From Limosilactobacillus antri DSM 16041 (lineage in GTDB: Bacteria > Bacillota > Bacilli > Lactobacillales > Lactobacillaceae): 32,813 nt of DNA. The position numbers were made by a program, and so were the translations under genes. The notes beneath the pieces were generated by a model, which had not been told where the DNA came from, did not search any database, and saw only the letters and a list, made by a program, of their open reading frames with translations. Each line of letters starts with the position of its first letter. The stretch's first letter is position 1. Of this stretch, positions 7,719 to 15,733 are shown in pieces. The stretch spans positions 1 through 32,813 of the forward strand of contig NZ_GG700738.1 of assembly GCF_000160835.1 (NCBI RefSeq), given 5' to 3'.

Positions 7719-8639
7719 CTATTTTAAATGCGGAAAATGAAGCAAGCGGGCCACCTGCCGGAAGGGAACCGCCTGCAGGACGGTGGTAAAGAGGATTAGC
7801 AGGGAACCCGAAATGGCGGCCCAGGTCAGCTGGGTGCCCAGCAGGCCGACCGCTAAAACCGTCGCGACCAGGGGCTCAAACGCGCTGAGAATGCCCGTTG
7901 CGGCGGGTGAGATGTAGCGGATGCTCTGCAAGAAGAGGGTGTAGGAAAACATCGTCCCGCCGATGACAATGTAGGCGACGAGCAGCCAGTCCCAAGGAGT
8001 CAGGCGCGGCATTGGAATGCTGACCAGGGCCGGGGACAGTAAGGCGCCGCTGATTAGCATCGCGAGGCCGCAAACTACCAGGGCGTCAAATTGTTGGAGC
8101 AGGGTCCGGGGGAGTAGGGTGTAGAGCGCAGCCGCCGCGGCACACCAAATTCCCCAAAAGAGGGCTACCGGGGTCAGACTGAGCTGGTCAAGGCGGCCGC
8201 CGGTAGCTAAAAAGAAGGTTCCGAGGAGGGCGATAGCGATGCTGAAACAGTCAATCCGCCGGGGCCACTGGTGCTTTGACAATGCCAGCCAGAGAATGAT
8301 GAAGACCGGTTGGAGGTACTGGATAACGGTGGCAGTGGGGGCGTTGCTGTACTTAATGGCTAAAAAGTACGATAGCTGGGAATTTGCCATCCCCAAAACC
8401 GCAAAGAGGAGCAGGAGCCGCCGGTTGACCTTCCTAGTGACCAGCTGCCTGATTTCCCCGGGGAACTTGATGGCACTCCAGAAGGTTAAGAGCAGGCCCG
8501 CCGCTAGCAGGCGCAGTGCGACCAGCCAGGTGTTGGAGATGCTGGTTGTTGAAAACAGGTATTGGGCCGCGGCACCGGAGATCCCCCATAAGGAGGCCCC
8601 GCCAACCGCGAGTAAGATGCCCTTGCTTTGCTTGTTCAT
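7719..8639 (-). CDS. EamA family (DMT) transporter
   Basis: This 306-residue membrane protein has ten predicted helices in two repeated EamA halves. The first carries GGASLWGISGAAAQYLF and later NAPTATVIQYLQPVFI. The second carries YIVIGGTMFSYTLFLQSI and SPAATGILSAFEPLVATVLA, the typical ends of EamA repeats. The family exports metabolites or drugs; the substrate cannot be told from sequence. The ATG has a GGGAGGAT ribosome site. The gene is divergent from the reductase stump and PAP2 gene and has its own promoter and terminator. Confidence 0.88.
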   Translation of the reverse strand: MNKQSKGILLAVGGASLWGISGAAAQYLFSTTSISNTWLVALRLLAAGLLLTFWSAIKFPGEIRQLVTRKVNRRLLLLFAVLGMANSQLSYFLAIKYSNAPTATVIQYLQPVFIILWLALSKHQWPRRIDCFSIAIALLGTFFLATGGRLDQLSLTPVALFWGIWCAAAAALYTLLPRTLLQQFDALVVCGLAMLISGALLSPALVSIPMPRLTPWDWLLVAYIVIGGTMFSYTLFLQSIRYISPAATGILSAFEPLVATVLAVGLLGTQLTWAAISGSLLILFTTVLQAVPFRQVARLLHFPHLK

Positions 8640-8669
8640 ATTATCCTCCCTAAAAACAGTATCGCAACC

Positions 8670-8698
8670 AATATAGCACGGACGTTCTGGCGTTTGAA
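8670..8698 (-). promoter_or_regulatory. Promoter of the EamA gene
   Basis: On the minus strand TTCAAA (8698-8693) and TATATT (8675-8670) are 17 bases apart, and a TGC just before the -10 makes it extended. Confidence 0.6.
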
Positions 8699-8723
8699 CC
8701 CCTGCCGGGCAAATGATAATTTC

Positions 8724-8752
8724 TTTAAGCAGGTGGCGGCCTGAAGTATAAT
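8724..8752 (+). promoter_or_regulatory. Promoter for reductase stump, PAP2 and helicase genes
   Basis: A perfect TATAAT at 8747-8752 lies 17 bases after a weak -35, TTTAAG (8724-8729). Transcription would run into the truncated reductase gene, the PAP2 gene and probably the helicase gene. Confidence 0.5.
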
Positions 8753-8794
8753 TAAGAAGAAATTTGTTGGCACAGGCTTTATAAGGAGAAGAAA

Positions 8795-8935
8795 ATGCAA
8801 ACGGTCAAAATCGGAAATACAAACTGGCGGACGTCAAACATTGCTCTGGGAATCATGCGGATGGGGACCTGTTCCGTGGACCAAGCGGTGGCGGCCCTGC
8901 AAGCGGCTCACACGGCCGGAAATGAGCTGCCATAA
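8795..8935 (+). pseudogene. Truncated aldo/keto reductase, N-terminal 46 codons
   Basis: An ATG at 8795 behind AAGGAG (8783-8788) opens a 46-residue frame. Its product (starting MQTVKIGNTN, then NIALGIMRMG and SVDQAVAALQAAHTAG) is the N-terminal strand-helix of an aldo/keto reductase, a family of about 300 residues. It loses the catalytic Asp, Tyr, Lys and His region entirely: the frame ends at TAA 8933-8935, and the PAP2 ATG overlaps the last A. The promoter and ribosome site are intact, so the stump is probably still translated and now serves as a leader for PAP2. A deletion joining the two genes is the simplest cause. Confidence 0.7.
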
Positions 8936-9465
8936 TGATGGACTCAAAGTTTAACTACTACCAGTTTTACACCGCCCTCAGCGATTGGCTGAGCCGTTAT
9001 CCCCGCCTGATTGCCATCCTGCGCTGGATGAACCGGCTGATCGTGCTGGTAATGTATGTGGCCTACCTGCTGGTCCTGGTCGGGATTTGCTGGCGGTACC
9101 GGGCAATCCCGCGGACGGGCTTGCAAGTCCTGGCCCCCCTCGTGATCGTTCCGGGACTGGGCTTTGGCCTGGTGAGCTTTTTCCGCCACCGCTTAAACGC
9201 TCCGCGGCCCTATGATGAATGGGCAATTGACCCCCTGCTAGCACGGGAGAAGCACGGGGATTCGCTGCCGAGCCGTCACGCCTTTTCCGCGACGGTCATC
9301 AGCCTGGTCGCCTGGCGGGCAGCGTGGCCGCTGGGGGTCTTCCTGCTGGTCCTGACCCTGATTTTGGGACTGGTCAGGATAATTGGCGGGGTCCACTACC
9401 CCCGGGACATTATTGCGGGCATTTGTTGCGGACTGCTCTGCGGGGCGTGCCTGTGGCTGTTTTAG
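8935..9465 (+). CDS. PAP2-family membrane phosphatase
   Basis: This is a 176-residue type 2 phosphatidic acid phosphatase-like protein with five to six helices. The three active-site motifs are present: RHRLNAPRP (the K/R-x6-RP motif), PSRHAFSA (PSGH-type motif with nucleophile-activating His) and R-x5-HYPRD near the end (VRIIGGVHYPRD). Bacterial homologues dephosphorylate lipid pyrophosphates such as undecaprenyl pyrophosphate, or phosphatidate and phosphatidylglycerol phosphate. The ATG overlaps the stop of the reductase stump and has no ribosome site of its own, so translation looks coupled. The helicase gene follows after 15 bases. Confidence 0.87.
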   Translation: MMDSKFNYYQFYTALSDWLSRYPRLIAILRWMNRLIVLVMYVAYLLVLVGICWRYRAIPRTGLQVLAPLVIVPGLGFGLVSFFRHRLNAPRPYDEWAIDPLLAREKHGDSLPSRHAFSATVISLVAWRAAWPLGVFLLVLTLILGLVRIIGGVHYPRDIIAGICCGLLCGACLWLF

Positions 9466-9480
9466 TGAAAGGAAGATGGG

Positions 9481-12351
9481 ATGGATAAGAATACAGTAAT
9501 ACGGGAGGCCATTCTCAACGGCCTATACAGTCAGGATTATCCGGGACACAACCTGCTGACGCCCCAGCTGGTGACCAACCAGGCTGCCAGCACAATTTGG
9601 CAGACCATTCAAGATGAATTGCAGCACTGCCGGCACTTTACCTGGGCCGTTGCCTTTATTACGACCGATATGCTGGTACCGCTCAAGGCCCTCCTGGCGG
9701 ACTTGGCAGAGCAGGGGGTGTGCGGCACCCTGCTAACCGGCGACTACTTAGGCTTTAATACGCCCCAAACCTTCGCTGAACTGATGAAGATCCCTAACCT
9801 GACCGTTCGCATTGTCGGGCAACCGGGTTTTCACGCCAAGGGCTACCTCTTTGACCACGGTGACTACCAGACGGCCGTGATCGGCAGTGCTAATTTTACG
9901 TGCGCGGCCCTACTCCAAAATACGGAATGGGCGCTACGGGTCAGTTCGCGGACTGACGCCAGCCTGACCAGGCAGCTCAGTGGCCAGCTGACCGCCTTGT
10001 CACAGGCTAGTCAACCATTGACGGCCCAGTGGCTAGCAGCTTACCGGGCTGCTTGGCAGCCGCTGCCTGCGGCCAAGCAGTCGGCGCCCGCACCGGTGGC
10101 ACCGATTGCTGCTAACCAGATGCAACGCGCGGCCCTTGCTTCGTTACGGCAGTTGCTTGCTTCCGGGGCGCACCGGGGGCTGGTGGTTTCGGCGACCGGG
10201 ACGGGGAAAACCTACCTTGGGGCTTTTGCGGTCAAGGACTTTCAGCCCCGCCGCTTCTTGTACGTGGTTCACCGGGAACAGATTGCGAAGAAAACCCTGG
10301 CTAGTTTTCGCCGGGTGATTGGCGGGCCCGCGAGTGATTATGGCCTGCTGACTGGTAACCGGCACGACTGGGGTGCCAAGTACCTCTTTGCGACTGTCCA
10401 AACCCTGAGCCAGCCCGGGACACTGGCGAAATTTGCGGCAACCGCGTTTGATTACATTTTAATCGATGAAGCCCACCGGGCCACGGCCCCCAGCTACCAG
10501 GGCCTCTTTGACCACTTCCAGCCGCAATTTTGGCTGGGGATGACGGCCACCCCGGAACGGATGGATAAGCAGGACGTCTACGCCCTGTTTGACTACCACC
10601 TGGCCTACGAGGTCCGCTTGAAGGAGGCGCTGGATGCCGGGATGCTGGCCCCCTTTCACTACGTCGGCGTGCAGGACTATGAACAGGATGGCGAGGTCGT
10701 TACGGAGACGACGGGTTTACGCTACCTGGTGAGTGACCAGCGGGTCAGGTACATCCTTGACCAGATGGACTACTATGGCTATTGCGGTTCCCAGGCTCGG
10801 GGCTTGATTTTTTGTTCCCGCCAGGAGGAGGCCCGGGAACTGGCGGCGAAGTTCAGTGCGGCGGGGCACCCCGCGATTGCGTTGACGAATGAAGATTCTC
10901 CACGCCGCCGGCAGCGGGCCGTTCAGCGGCTGGAAGCCGGGAACATCGAGTACATTGTGACCGTCGACCTCTTTAATGAGGGGGTCGACATTCCGGCCCT
11001 GAACCAGATCATCATGCTGCGCAACACCCAATCGGCCGTCGTCTTCACCCAGCAGCTGGGCCGGGGCCTGCGGAAGTTTCCGGGGAAGGGCTACGTGACC
11101 GTCCTGGACTTTATCGGCAATTACCAGAATAATTTCCTGATCCCGTTGGCGCTGAACCAGGATACCAGCCGGCAAGCAGACCGGGCCCGCCAGGAAGTCC
11201 AGCTGCCAGCGACCATCGGTGTGTCGACGATTACTTTCCGCCGGGTGGCTGCTGAACGGATTTTACAGTCGCTGGCCGCCGTCAAACTGGATTCGCTGCG
11301 GGAACTGCGGACCGCTTACCAGGACCTCCACCGGCGCCTGGGCCGGCCGCCGCTCCTATTCGACTTTTACCGCTACGGTGAAGTATCGCCCCTCGTCTTT
11401 GCGGAAAACAGTCGCTTAGCAAACTATGGGGAATTTTTGGCGCGGATGGGGGAACCCGTCCGCCTGACCACCCACGAACGGGCGGTCCTGTCCTTCCTTA
11501 CCAAGGAACTGGTCAACGGCAAGCGGCCCCACGAACTAGTGCTGCTAAAACTGCTGCTGACTGCTCAGGAGCACCAGTGCAGCCAGGAGGAATTGGTAGC
11601 GGCACTGCGCAAACGGGGCGCTTACGTCAGCCCGGCGGTGCTCCAGTCAGTTGATGATATTTTGAGTTTGCGCTTCTTTGCGGTTAAGGCGGGAAAGCAG
11701 ACCCGGCGCGACCAGTACGGCGGGACTCCGCTGGTCGTTCATTCGGGCCTGGTTGACTACCGCCTGGCGCCAGCGCTAGCGGCAGCCTTAGCGGCACACC
11801 CGCAGTTTAGCGAGCTGGTGAATGATGCGGTGGACACCGGCCTGGCCCTGAGTGAGAACTATGACGCCAGCCAACAGTTTACTATTTACCAGCAATATGA
11901 CCGGAAGGATGTCTGCCGGCTGCTCAACTGGCCGCTAGACGTCAGTGCCCCGATGTACGGCTACCGGGTGGGGGAGCAGGAGTGCCCGATTTTTATCACC
12001 TACCGTAAGGAGGATGACCAGCGGCGCAACGCCATCTACAATAACCAGTTGGAAAATGGGCGGTCGCTGCGCTGGTACACGCGCAGTCCCCGCCACCTGT
12101 CCTCGCCGGAAGTCCAACGGCTTCTGGCAACGGATGAGCATGGCCGGCCCCGCGTCAAGCTCCACCTCTTCGTCAAACGGAGCGATGCGGTCGGCAAGCA
12201 GTTTTATTACCTGGGTCCGGCGACGATTCAACCGGGGTCGGTCAAGGAAGAGCAGCTCGGGGCCAAACAGAAAGCGGCCGTTGGGATGGAGCTGCAGCTT
12301 GCCCAGCCCCTGTCCGTTCGGATGCGGCGGCTCCTATTTGAAGAAGATTAG
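9481..12351 (+). CDS. PLD nuclease-DEAH helicase-DUF3427 protein
   Basis: The 956-residue protein has three parts. Residues about 40-195 are a phospholipase-D-like nuclease half with H118-x-K120 and GSANF (135-139). Residues about 210-560 are a superfamily 2 helicase: Walker A SATGTGKT (237-244), DEAH (329-332), TAT (355-357), LFNEGVDIP (about 497-505) and QLGRGLR (525-531). The remainder, to the end, matches the DUF3427 extension seen in such helicases. The family acts on DNA in ways that are poorly known; the restriction-like layout suggests nucleic acid defence or repair, which is inference. It starts at ATG 9481 with a GAAAGGAAG site, 15 bases after PAP2, and ends at a strong terminator. 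Length agrees with full-length homologues and no key helicase residue is missing. Confidence 0.88.
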   Translation: MDKNTVIREAILNGLYSQDYPGHNLLTPQLVTNQAASTIWQTIQDELQHCRHFTWAVAFITTDMLVPLKALLADLAEQGVCGTLLTGDYLGFNTPQTFAELMKIPNLTVRIVGQPGFHAKGYLFDHGDYQTAVIGSANFTCAALLQNTEWALRVSSRTDASLTRQLSGQLTALSQASQPLTAQWLAAYRAAWQPLPAAKQSAPAPVAPIAANQMQRAALASLRQLLASGAHRGLVVSATGTGKTYLGAFAVKDFQPRRFLYVVHREQIAKKTLASFRRVIGGPASDYGLLTGNRHDWGAKYLFATVQTLSQPGTLAKFAATAFDYILIDEAHRATAPSYQGLFDHFQPQFWLGMTATPERMDKQDVYALFDYHLAYEVRLKEALDAGMLAPFHYVGVQDYEQDGEVVTETTGLRYLVSDQRVRYILDQMDYYGYCGSQARGLIFCSRQEEARELAAKFSAAGHPAIALTNEDSPRRRQRAVQRLEAGNIEYIVTVDLFNEGVDIPALNQIIMLRNTQSAVVFTQQLGRGLRKFPGKGYVTVLDFIGNYQNNFLIPLALNQDTSRQADRARQEVQLPATIGVSTITFRRVAAERILQSLAAVKLDSLRELRTAYQDLHRRLGRPPLLFDFYRYGEVSPLVFAENSRLANYGEFLARMGEPVRLTTHERAVLSFLTKELVNGKRPHELVLLKLLLTAQEHQCSQEELVAALRKRGAYVSPAVLQSVDDILSLRFFAVKAGKQTRRDQYGGTPLVVHSGLVDYRLAPALAAALAAHPQFSELVNDAVDTGLALSENYDASQQFTIYQQYDRKDVCRLLNWPLDVSAPMYGYRVGEQECPIFITYRKEDDQRRNAIYNNQLENGRSLRWYTRSPRHLSSPEVQRLLATDEHGRPRVKLHLFVKRSDAVGKQFYYLGPATIQPGSVKEEQLGAKQKAAVGMELQLAQPLSVRMRRLLFEED

Positions 12352-12380
12352 CAAGCAGGCAAAATTATGCTTGCTTTTTT
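12351..12380 (+). terminator. Terminator of the helicase gene
   Basis: GCAAGCA and TGCTTGC form a perfect stem followed by six Ts, beginning at the last base of the stop codon. Confidence 0.85.
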
Positions 12381-12430
12381 CTTGCGTTGCTATATACTTA
12401 GTTACATAAGTAATTAACCAAATAACTAAG
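12371..12430 (+). promoter_or_regulatory. Promoter and palindromic operator of the GntR-ABC operon
   Basis: TTGCTT (12371-12376, shared with the preceding terminator) and TATACT (12393-12398) are 16 bases apart. Overlapping and following the -10 is a near-palindrome, TTAGTTAC (12398-12405) with GTAATTAA (12410-12417). A wider inverted repeat, CTTAGTTA (12397-12404) and TAACTAAG (12423-12430), reaches the ribosome site. This placement fits autorepression by the YtrA-type regulator that follows. Confidence 0.65.
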
Positions 12431-12441
12431 GAGGAGCGCTC

Positions 12442-12825
12442 TTGCAATTTCATTTTGACGAATCGGCGCCGCTGTACCAGCAGATTGCCGCTCAGTTGGA
12501 AGAGATGATTTTTAGCGGGGCCTTTCCAGAAGGCAGTCAGGTCCCGTCAACGACACAGTTATCGACTGAGCTGCATATTAACCCGGCGACCGTCTTAAAA
12601 GGGATGAACGTACTGGTTGATAAAGACCTAATTGAAAAGCGCCGCGGCCGAGGGATGTTCGTCACCGCCGGCGCCCAGGAGAAGATTATGCAAACACGCA
12701 AAGAGAGTTTTTACAAGGATTACGTGAAGAGCTTGGTGCTAGAAGCGCACAAGCTGGGAATTACGAAGCAGCACTTGCTGGAATTAATTGAACGGGGGGA
12801 GAACGATGGAACAGTTAACAATTAG
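12442..12825 (+). CDS. GntR family regulator, YtrA subfamily
   Basis: The 127-residue repressor has a GntR winged helix-turn-helix (residues about 10-75: PLYQQIAAQLEEMIFSG, then QVPSTTQLSTELHINPATVL and RRGRGMFV). Only a short two-helix C-terminal tail follows, instead of a ligand domain, which marks the YtrA branch. Such regulators control an ABC transporter encoded downstream and answer to cell-envelope stress or peptide antibiotics in known cases. The start is TTG at 12442, set by AAGGAGG at 12428-12434 with 7-base spacing. The ABC gene begins inside its 3' end, 20 bases before its stop. Confidence 0.87.
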   Translation: MQFHFDESAPLYQQIAAQLEEMIFSGAFPEGSQVPSTTQLSTELHINPATVLKGMNVLVDKDLIEKRRGRGMFVTAGAQEKIMQTRKESFYKDYVKSLVLEAHKLGITKQHLLELIERGENDGTVNN

Positions 12826-13675
12826 CCACGTCAGCAAGAAGTATGGTCGGCAGGTAATTTTAGAGGATCTCAACTGCCAGCTGGCGCCGGGGAAAATTTA
12901 CGGACTGCTCGGCCGCAACGGGGCGGGGAAGTCAACCCTGCTTAACATCATTACGGGCCGGATTTTTCCAACGAACGGGACGGTCGCGCTTGATAAGCTC
13001 GGCACTAACGACCAGGACCGGGTCCTAGGCCAGTTCTACTTGATGAGCGAGAGCAACTTGTACCCGAAACGGACAACGATCCAGCGGATGTTTGACCTGG
13101 CGGACGGCTCCTATGGCCACTTCGACTACCAGAACGCTAACCGCTTGCTCAAGGCCTTTGGAATTGACGCGAAGATCCAGCTGAGCAAGCTCTCGACCGG
13201 TTTGCAGACGGCTGCCAAACTGGTCGTGGCACTGAACGTCAACGCTAATTATGTTTTCCTGGACGAACCGACCCTGGGTCTGGACGCCAACCACCGGGAG
13301 CTCTTTTATAAGGAGCTGGTCAAGAGCTACCAGGAAAAGCCGCGGACCTTTGTCCTCTCGACCCACCTGATCGATGAGATTCAGCAGTTGGTAGAGCACG
13401 TGCTGATTTTGGCGGACCACCACCTGATTGAAGATGCTGACGTCGAAACGTTGCTGGACCGGGCCTACACGGTGACGGGGCCGGCAAACCTGGTTGACCA
13501 GTACGTCGCGGGCCTGCGGGTCTTATCTGCGGACCAGCTAGGAACGGTTAAGACCGCCTACGTCTTTGACCAGCTCGACGACCAGCGGGTGATTCCCGAC
13601 CAGGTTAAGGTTGGGCATTATGACTTGCAAAAATTATTTATCGGTTTAACGAACGGGGGCAGTGAGAATGAGTAA
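12806..13675 (+). CDS. ABC transporter ATPase of the YtrA-type operon
   Basis: The 289-residue ATPase has Walker A GRNGAGKST (36-44), an atypical signature LSTGLQ (129-134) in place of LSGGQ, Walker B YVFLDEPTLGLD (149-160) and the switch histidine in STHLIDE. After about residue 215 comes a C-terminal extension. A degenerate signature is usual for ATPases of this YtrB/BcrA-like group. I chose ATG 12806, behind a GGGGGGAG site, over an upstream in-frame alternative at 12788. The stop overlaps the permease start. Together with the regulator and permease it should form a small export or detoxification pump. Confidence 0.88.
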   Translation: MEQLTISHVSKKYGRQVILEDLNCQLAPGKIYGLLGRNGAGKSTLLNIITGRIFPTNGTVALDKLGTNDQDRVLGQFYLMSESNLYPKRTTIQRMFDLADGSYGHFDYQNANRLLKAFGIDAKIQLSKLSTGLQTAAKLVVALNVNANYVFLDEPTLGLDANHRELFYKELVKSYQEKPRTFVLSTHLIDEIQQLVEHVLILADHHLIEDADVETLLDRAYTVTGPANLVDQYVAGLRVLSADQLGTVKTAYVFDQLDDQRVIPDQVKVGHYDLQKLFIGLTNGGSENE

Positions 13676-14378
13676 GCAAAAGATGACCTTGGTGATGACG
13701 AACGTCTTTCACCGGCTCGGACAGGCAATCCTGATTACGGTTGGCTGGATCGTCGGTTTTGAAGTGGTTGTGTCCCTCATGGGCTTGATATTCAACCGCA
13801 ATCCGGAATCCTTCTTGGTCACCCTGCAGGGGATTCCATCAACCCTGGCGGTTTTTATCAACCTAGTTCTTTTAGCGTACTTCATTGTGACGCCCTATGT
13901 TGACTTTAAGTGGGCCATCCAAAACGGCATTTCGCGGAAGACGATGTGGCGGGGCCGCGCCCTGGCCCTCTTCTTAGCCACCCTGGTGATTTTTATCCTT
14001 GATGAGCTCTTGTCAATGGCTAACCAGCCGGCGATGAGCCCGCGGACCCTGCTGGTCAACTTCTTAATCCTGCTGACCGGGGTGGTGACCTGCCAGGCGG
14101 TCGGGAACGGCTTTAGCCTGCTTAACCGGACCTGGAAGTGGATTGTCGGGATCGGCCTGCCGGTAATGTTCATCATTTTTTGTGTAATCATGGTTCGGCT
14201 GATCCTGGCGATGGGCAGCCAGATCACGGCGCTGGTAGAAAATAAGCAGTTTGTCGCTGCCATGACGGTCGTGTTCAATAACCCGGTTCTCCCTTACGTG
14301 CTCTGGTTAATCTACTTTGCGATTATGCTGGGCTTAACCAAGCTCTTTAATGACCGGATGCAACTGCGTCGGGATTAA
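13668..14378 (+). CDS. ABC transporter permease of the YtrA-type operon
   Basis: The 236-residue hydrophobic protein has about six helices and no recognisable family motif beyond general similarity to small ABC-2-like permeases encoded after YtrA-type regulators. The likely start is ATG 13668 inside the ATPase stop region (8-base overlap); GTG 13662 in the same frame is possible. The cytoplasmic stretch FKWAIQNGISRKTMWRGRAL between helices 2 and 3 is typical of ABC-2 permeases. Function is inferred from its place as the last gene of the operon. Confidence 0.78.
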   Translation: MSKQKMTLVMTNVFHRLGQAILITVGWIVGFEVVVSLMGLIFNRNPESFLVTLQGIPSTLAVFINLVLLAYFIVTPYVDFKWAIQNGISRKTMWRGRALALFLATLVIFILDELLSMANQPAMSPRTLLVNFLILLTGVVTCQAVGNGFSLLNRTWKWIVGIGLPVMFIIFCVIMVRLILAMGSQITALVENKQFVAAMTVVFNNPVLPYVLWLIYFAIMLGLTKLFNDRMQLRRD

Positions 14379-14388
14379 TATCAATACT

Positions 14389-14422
14389 AAAACTCCCAGC
14401 CGCGGGGACGGCTGGGAGTTTT
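14389..14422. terminator. Bidirectional terminator between ABC operon and mntH
   Basis: A perfect 14-base stem (AAAACTCCCAGCCG and its complement) encloses a 6-base loop, with T runs on both strands, between two convergent operons. Confidence 0.9.
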
Positions 14423-14428
14423 CTCGTT

Positions 14429-15733
14429 TTAAAATAATGCTGCTAAATTTAGTCCGGTAATCAGGGCGACCAGGGCGTAACAGATTGCCGTCTGCCAGCG
14501 CCGGTTGACGTGGGGGCCCATCAGTTGGCGGTTGCTGGTGATGGCGACCAGGGGGAAGAGCGTAAACGGCAGGGCAATGCTTAATACCACCTGGGCGTAA
14601 ATGATGAGCTGTTCAAACTGGTGCTCATTAAAGCGGATGATGAAGCCGATGATGAGGATCGGGATCAGGGTCACGAACCGGGTCAGCAGGCGCCGTTTCC
14701 AAAGGGGCAGACGGATGTTGACGTAGCCCTCCATCACGATTTGCCCGGACAAAGTCGAGGTAATTGACGAGATCAGGCCGGTAATCAGGAGGGCGAAGGC
14801 GAAGAGCCAGCTCATCAGTGGGTTAGCCAGCTGACCAACGATTCCTGGGTTTTTGAGGGCGTAAAAGACTTCCTGCAGGCTGGTCAGGTTCCCATGGTGA
14901 AAGAAGAGTGTTCCCCCGAGGATTAAGAGGAGGGCATTAACGATCAGCGCCGCGATTAGGTGGATGATGGAGTCCCAGTTGGCAAACTTCAGGGTCTCGG
15001 TCACCTGCGCCGGGTCGTGTTCGTCGTAGCGGCGGCTTTGCGCCAGGGCCGAGTGGAGGTAAATATTATGGGGCATGATGGTGGCCCCGATGATGCCTAG
15101 GCTGAGCAGCAGCTCCGCGTGGTTGGTCAAAATTTGCTGGTGGGGGACAAAGCCCTCCATAATGGCCAGCAGGGCGGGGTGGGCCCGACAGACCTCGGTG
15201 GCAAAGATGACACCAACAATCAGGATAGCAAAGAGGACGATGAATTCAATCCGCCGAATCCCGAAGCGGAGGAAGAACAGGACCACGAGGACGTCGGCAA
15301 TCGTCAGCAGGACCCCTGCGACCAGCGGCAGGCCGAAAAGTAGCTTGAGGGCGACCGCAGTGCCCACAACTCCCGTCAGGTCGGTTGCCATCATGGCGAT
15401 CTCGTTGAGAATCCAGAGGAGCAGGCGGACGGGCTTGTTGACCCGGCTGGCGATCGCCTGGGCCAGGTCTGTCCGGGTCACGACACCGAGTTTGATTGAC
15501 AGTGACTGCATGACCATCGCAATCAGGATGGAGCAAAACAGAACAACCAGGAGCTGGTAGCCGTACTGGCCCCCGCCAGAGAGCGAAGTCAGCCAGTTGC
15601 CGGGGTCCATGTAACCGACGGCAACGAGGGCCCCGGGGCCGCTATACGCAAGGAATTTCTGCCAGAAGGCTGACTCATAGACCGTGGGCACCTTAACGCT
15701 GCCGTTGATTTCGTCGAGACTTTTCTTGTTCAT
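14429..15733 (-). CDS. mntH: Nramp family metal transporter (MntH-like)
   Basis: The 434-residue protein with about 11 helices imports Mn(II) or other divalent metals by Nramp family chemistry. Metal-site motifs are DPGNW (residues 43-47, helix 1) and MPHN (220-223, helix 6). In helix 3 the usual D-x-x-E acid pair is D118-L-T-G121, so the second acid is missing; in studied homologues this acid belongs to the proton pathway. The start ATG overlaps the ferrochelatase stop as ATGA, so translation is coupled. As the third gene after a metal-efflux ATPase and hemH it suggests metal or haem balance. The function as a metal transporter is sure; Mn as main substrate is the family guess. Confidence 0.88.
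   Translation of the reverse strand: MNKKSLDEINGSVKVPTVYESAFWQKFLAYSGPGALVAVGYMDPGNWLTSLSGGGQYGYQLLVVLFCSILIAMVMQSLSIKLGVVTRTDLAQAIASRVNKPVRLLLWILNEIAMMATDLTGVVGTAVALKLLFGLPLVAGVLLTIADVLVVLFFLRFGIRRIEFIVLFAILIVGVIFATEVCRAHPALLAIMEGFVPHQQILTNHAELLLSLGIIGATIMPHNIYLHSALAQSRRYDEHDPAQVTETLKFANWDSIIHLIAALIVNALLLILGGTLFFHHGNLTSLQEVFYALKNPGIVGQLANPLMSWLFAFALLITGLISSITSTLSGQIVMEGYVNIRLPLWKRRLLTRFVTLIPILIIGFIIRFNEHQFEQLIIYAQVVLSIALPFTLFPLVAITSNRQLMGPHVNRRWQTAICYALVALITGLNLAALF

Noticed and set aside
9481..12351. Restriction-modification system
   Set aside because: The nuclease-helicase layout is restriction-like, but there is no methylase, specificity or McrC-like gene nearby, so I did not call a restriction system.
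15075..15560. Long plus-strand frame opposite mntH
   Set aside because: It lies wholly inside the well-supported mntH frame on the other strand, has low-complexity Arg/Thr content, and lacks a ribosome site.
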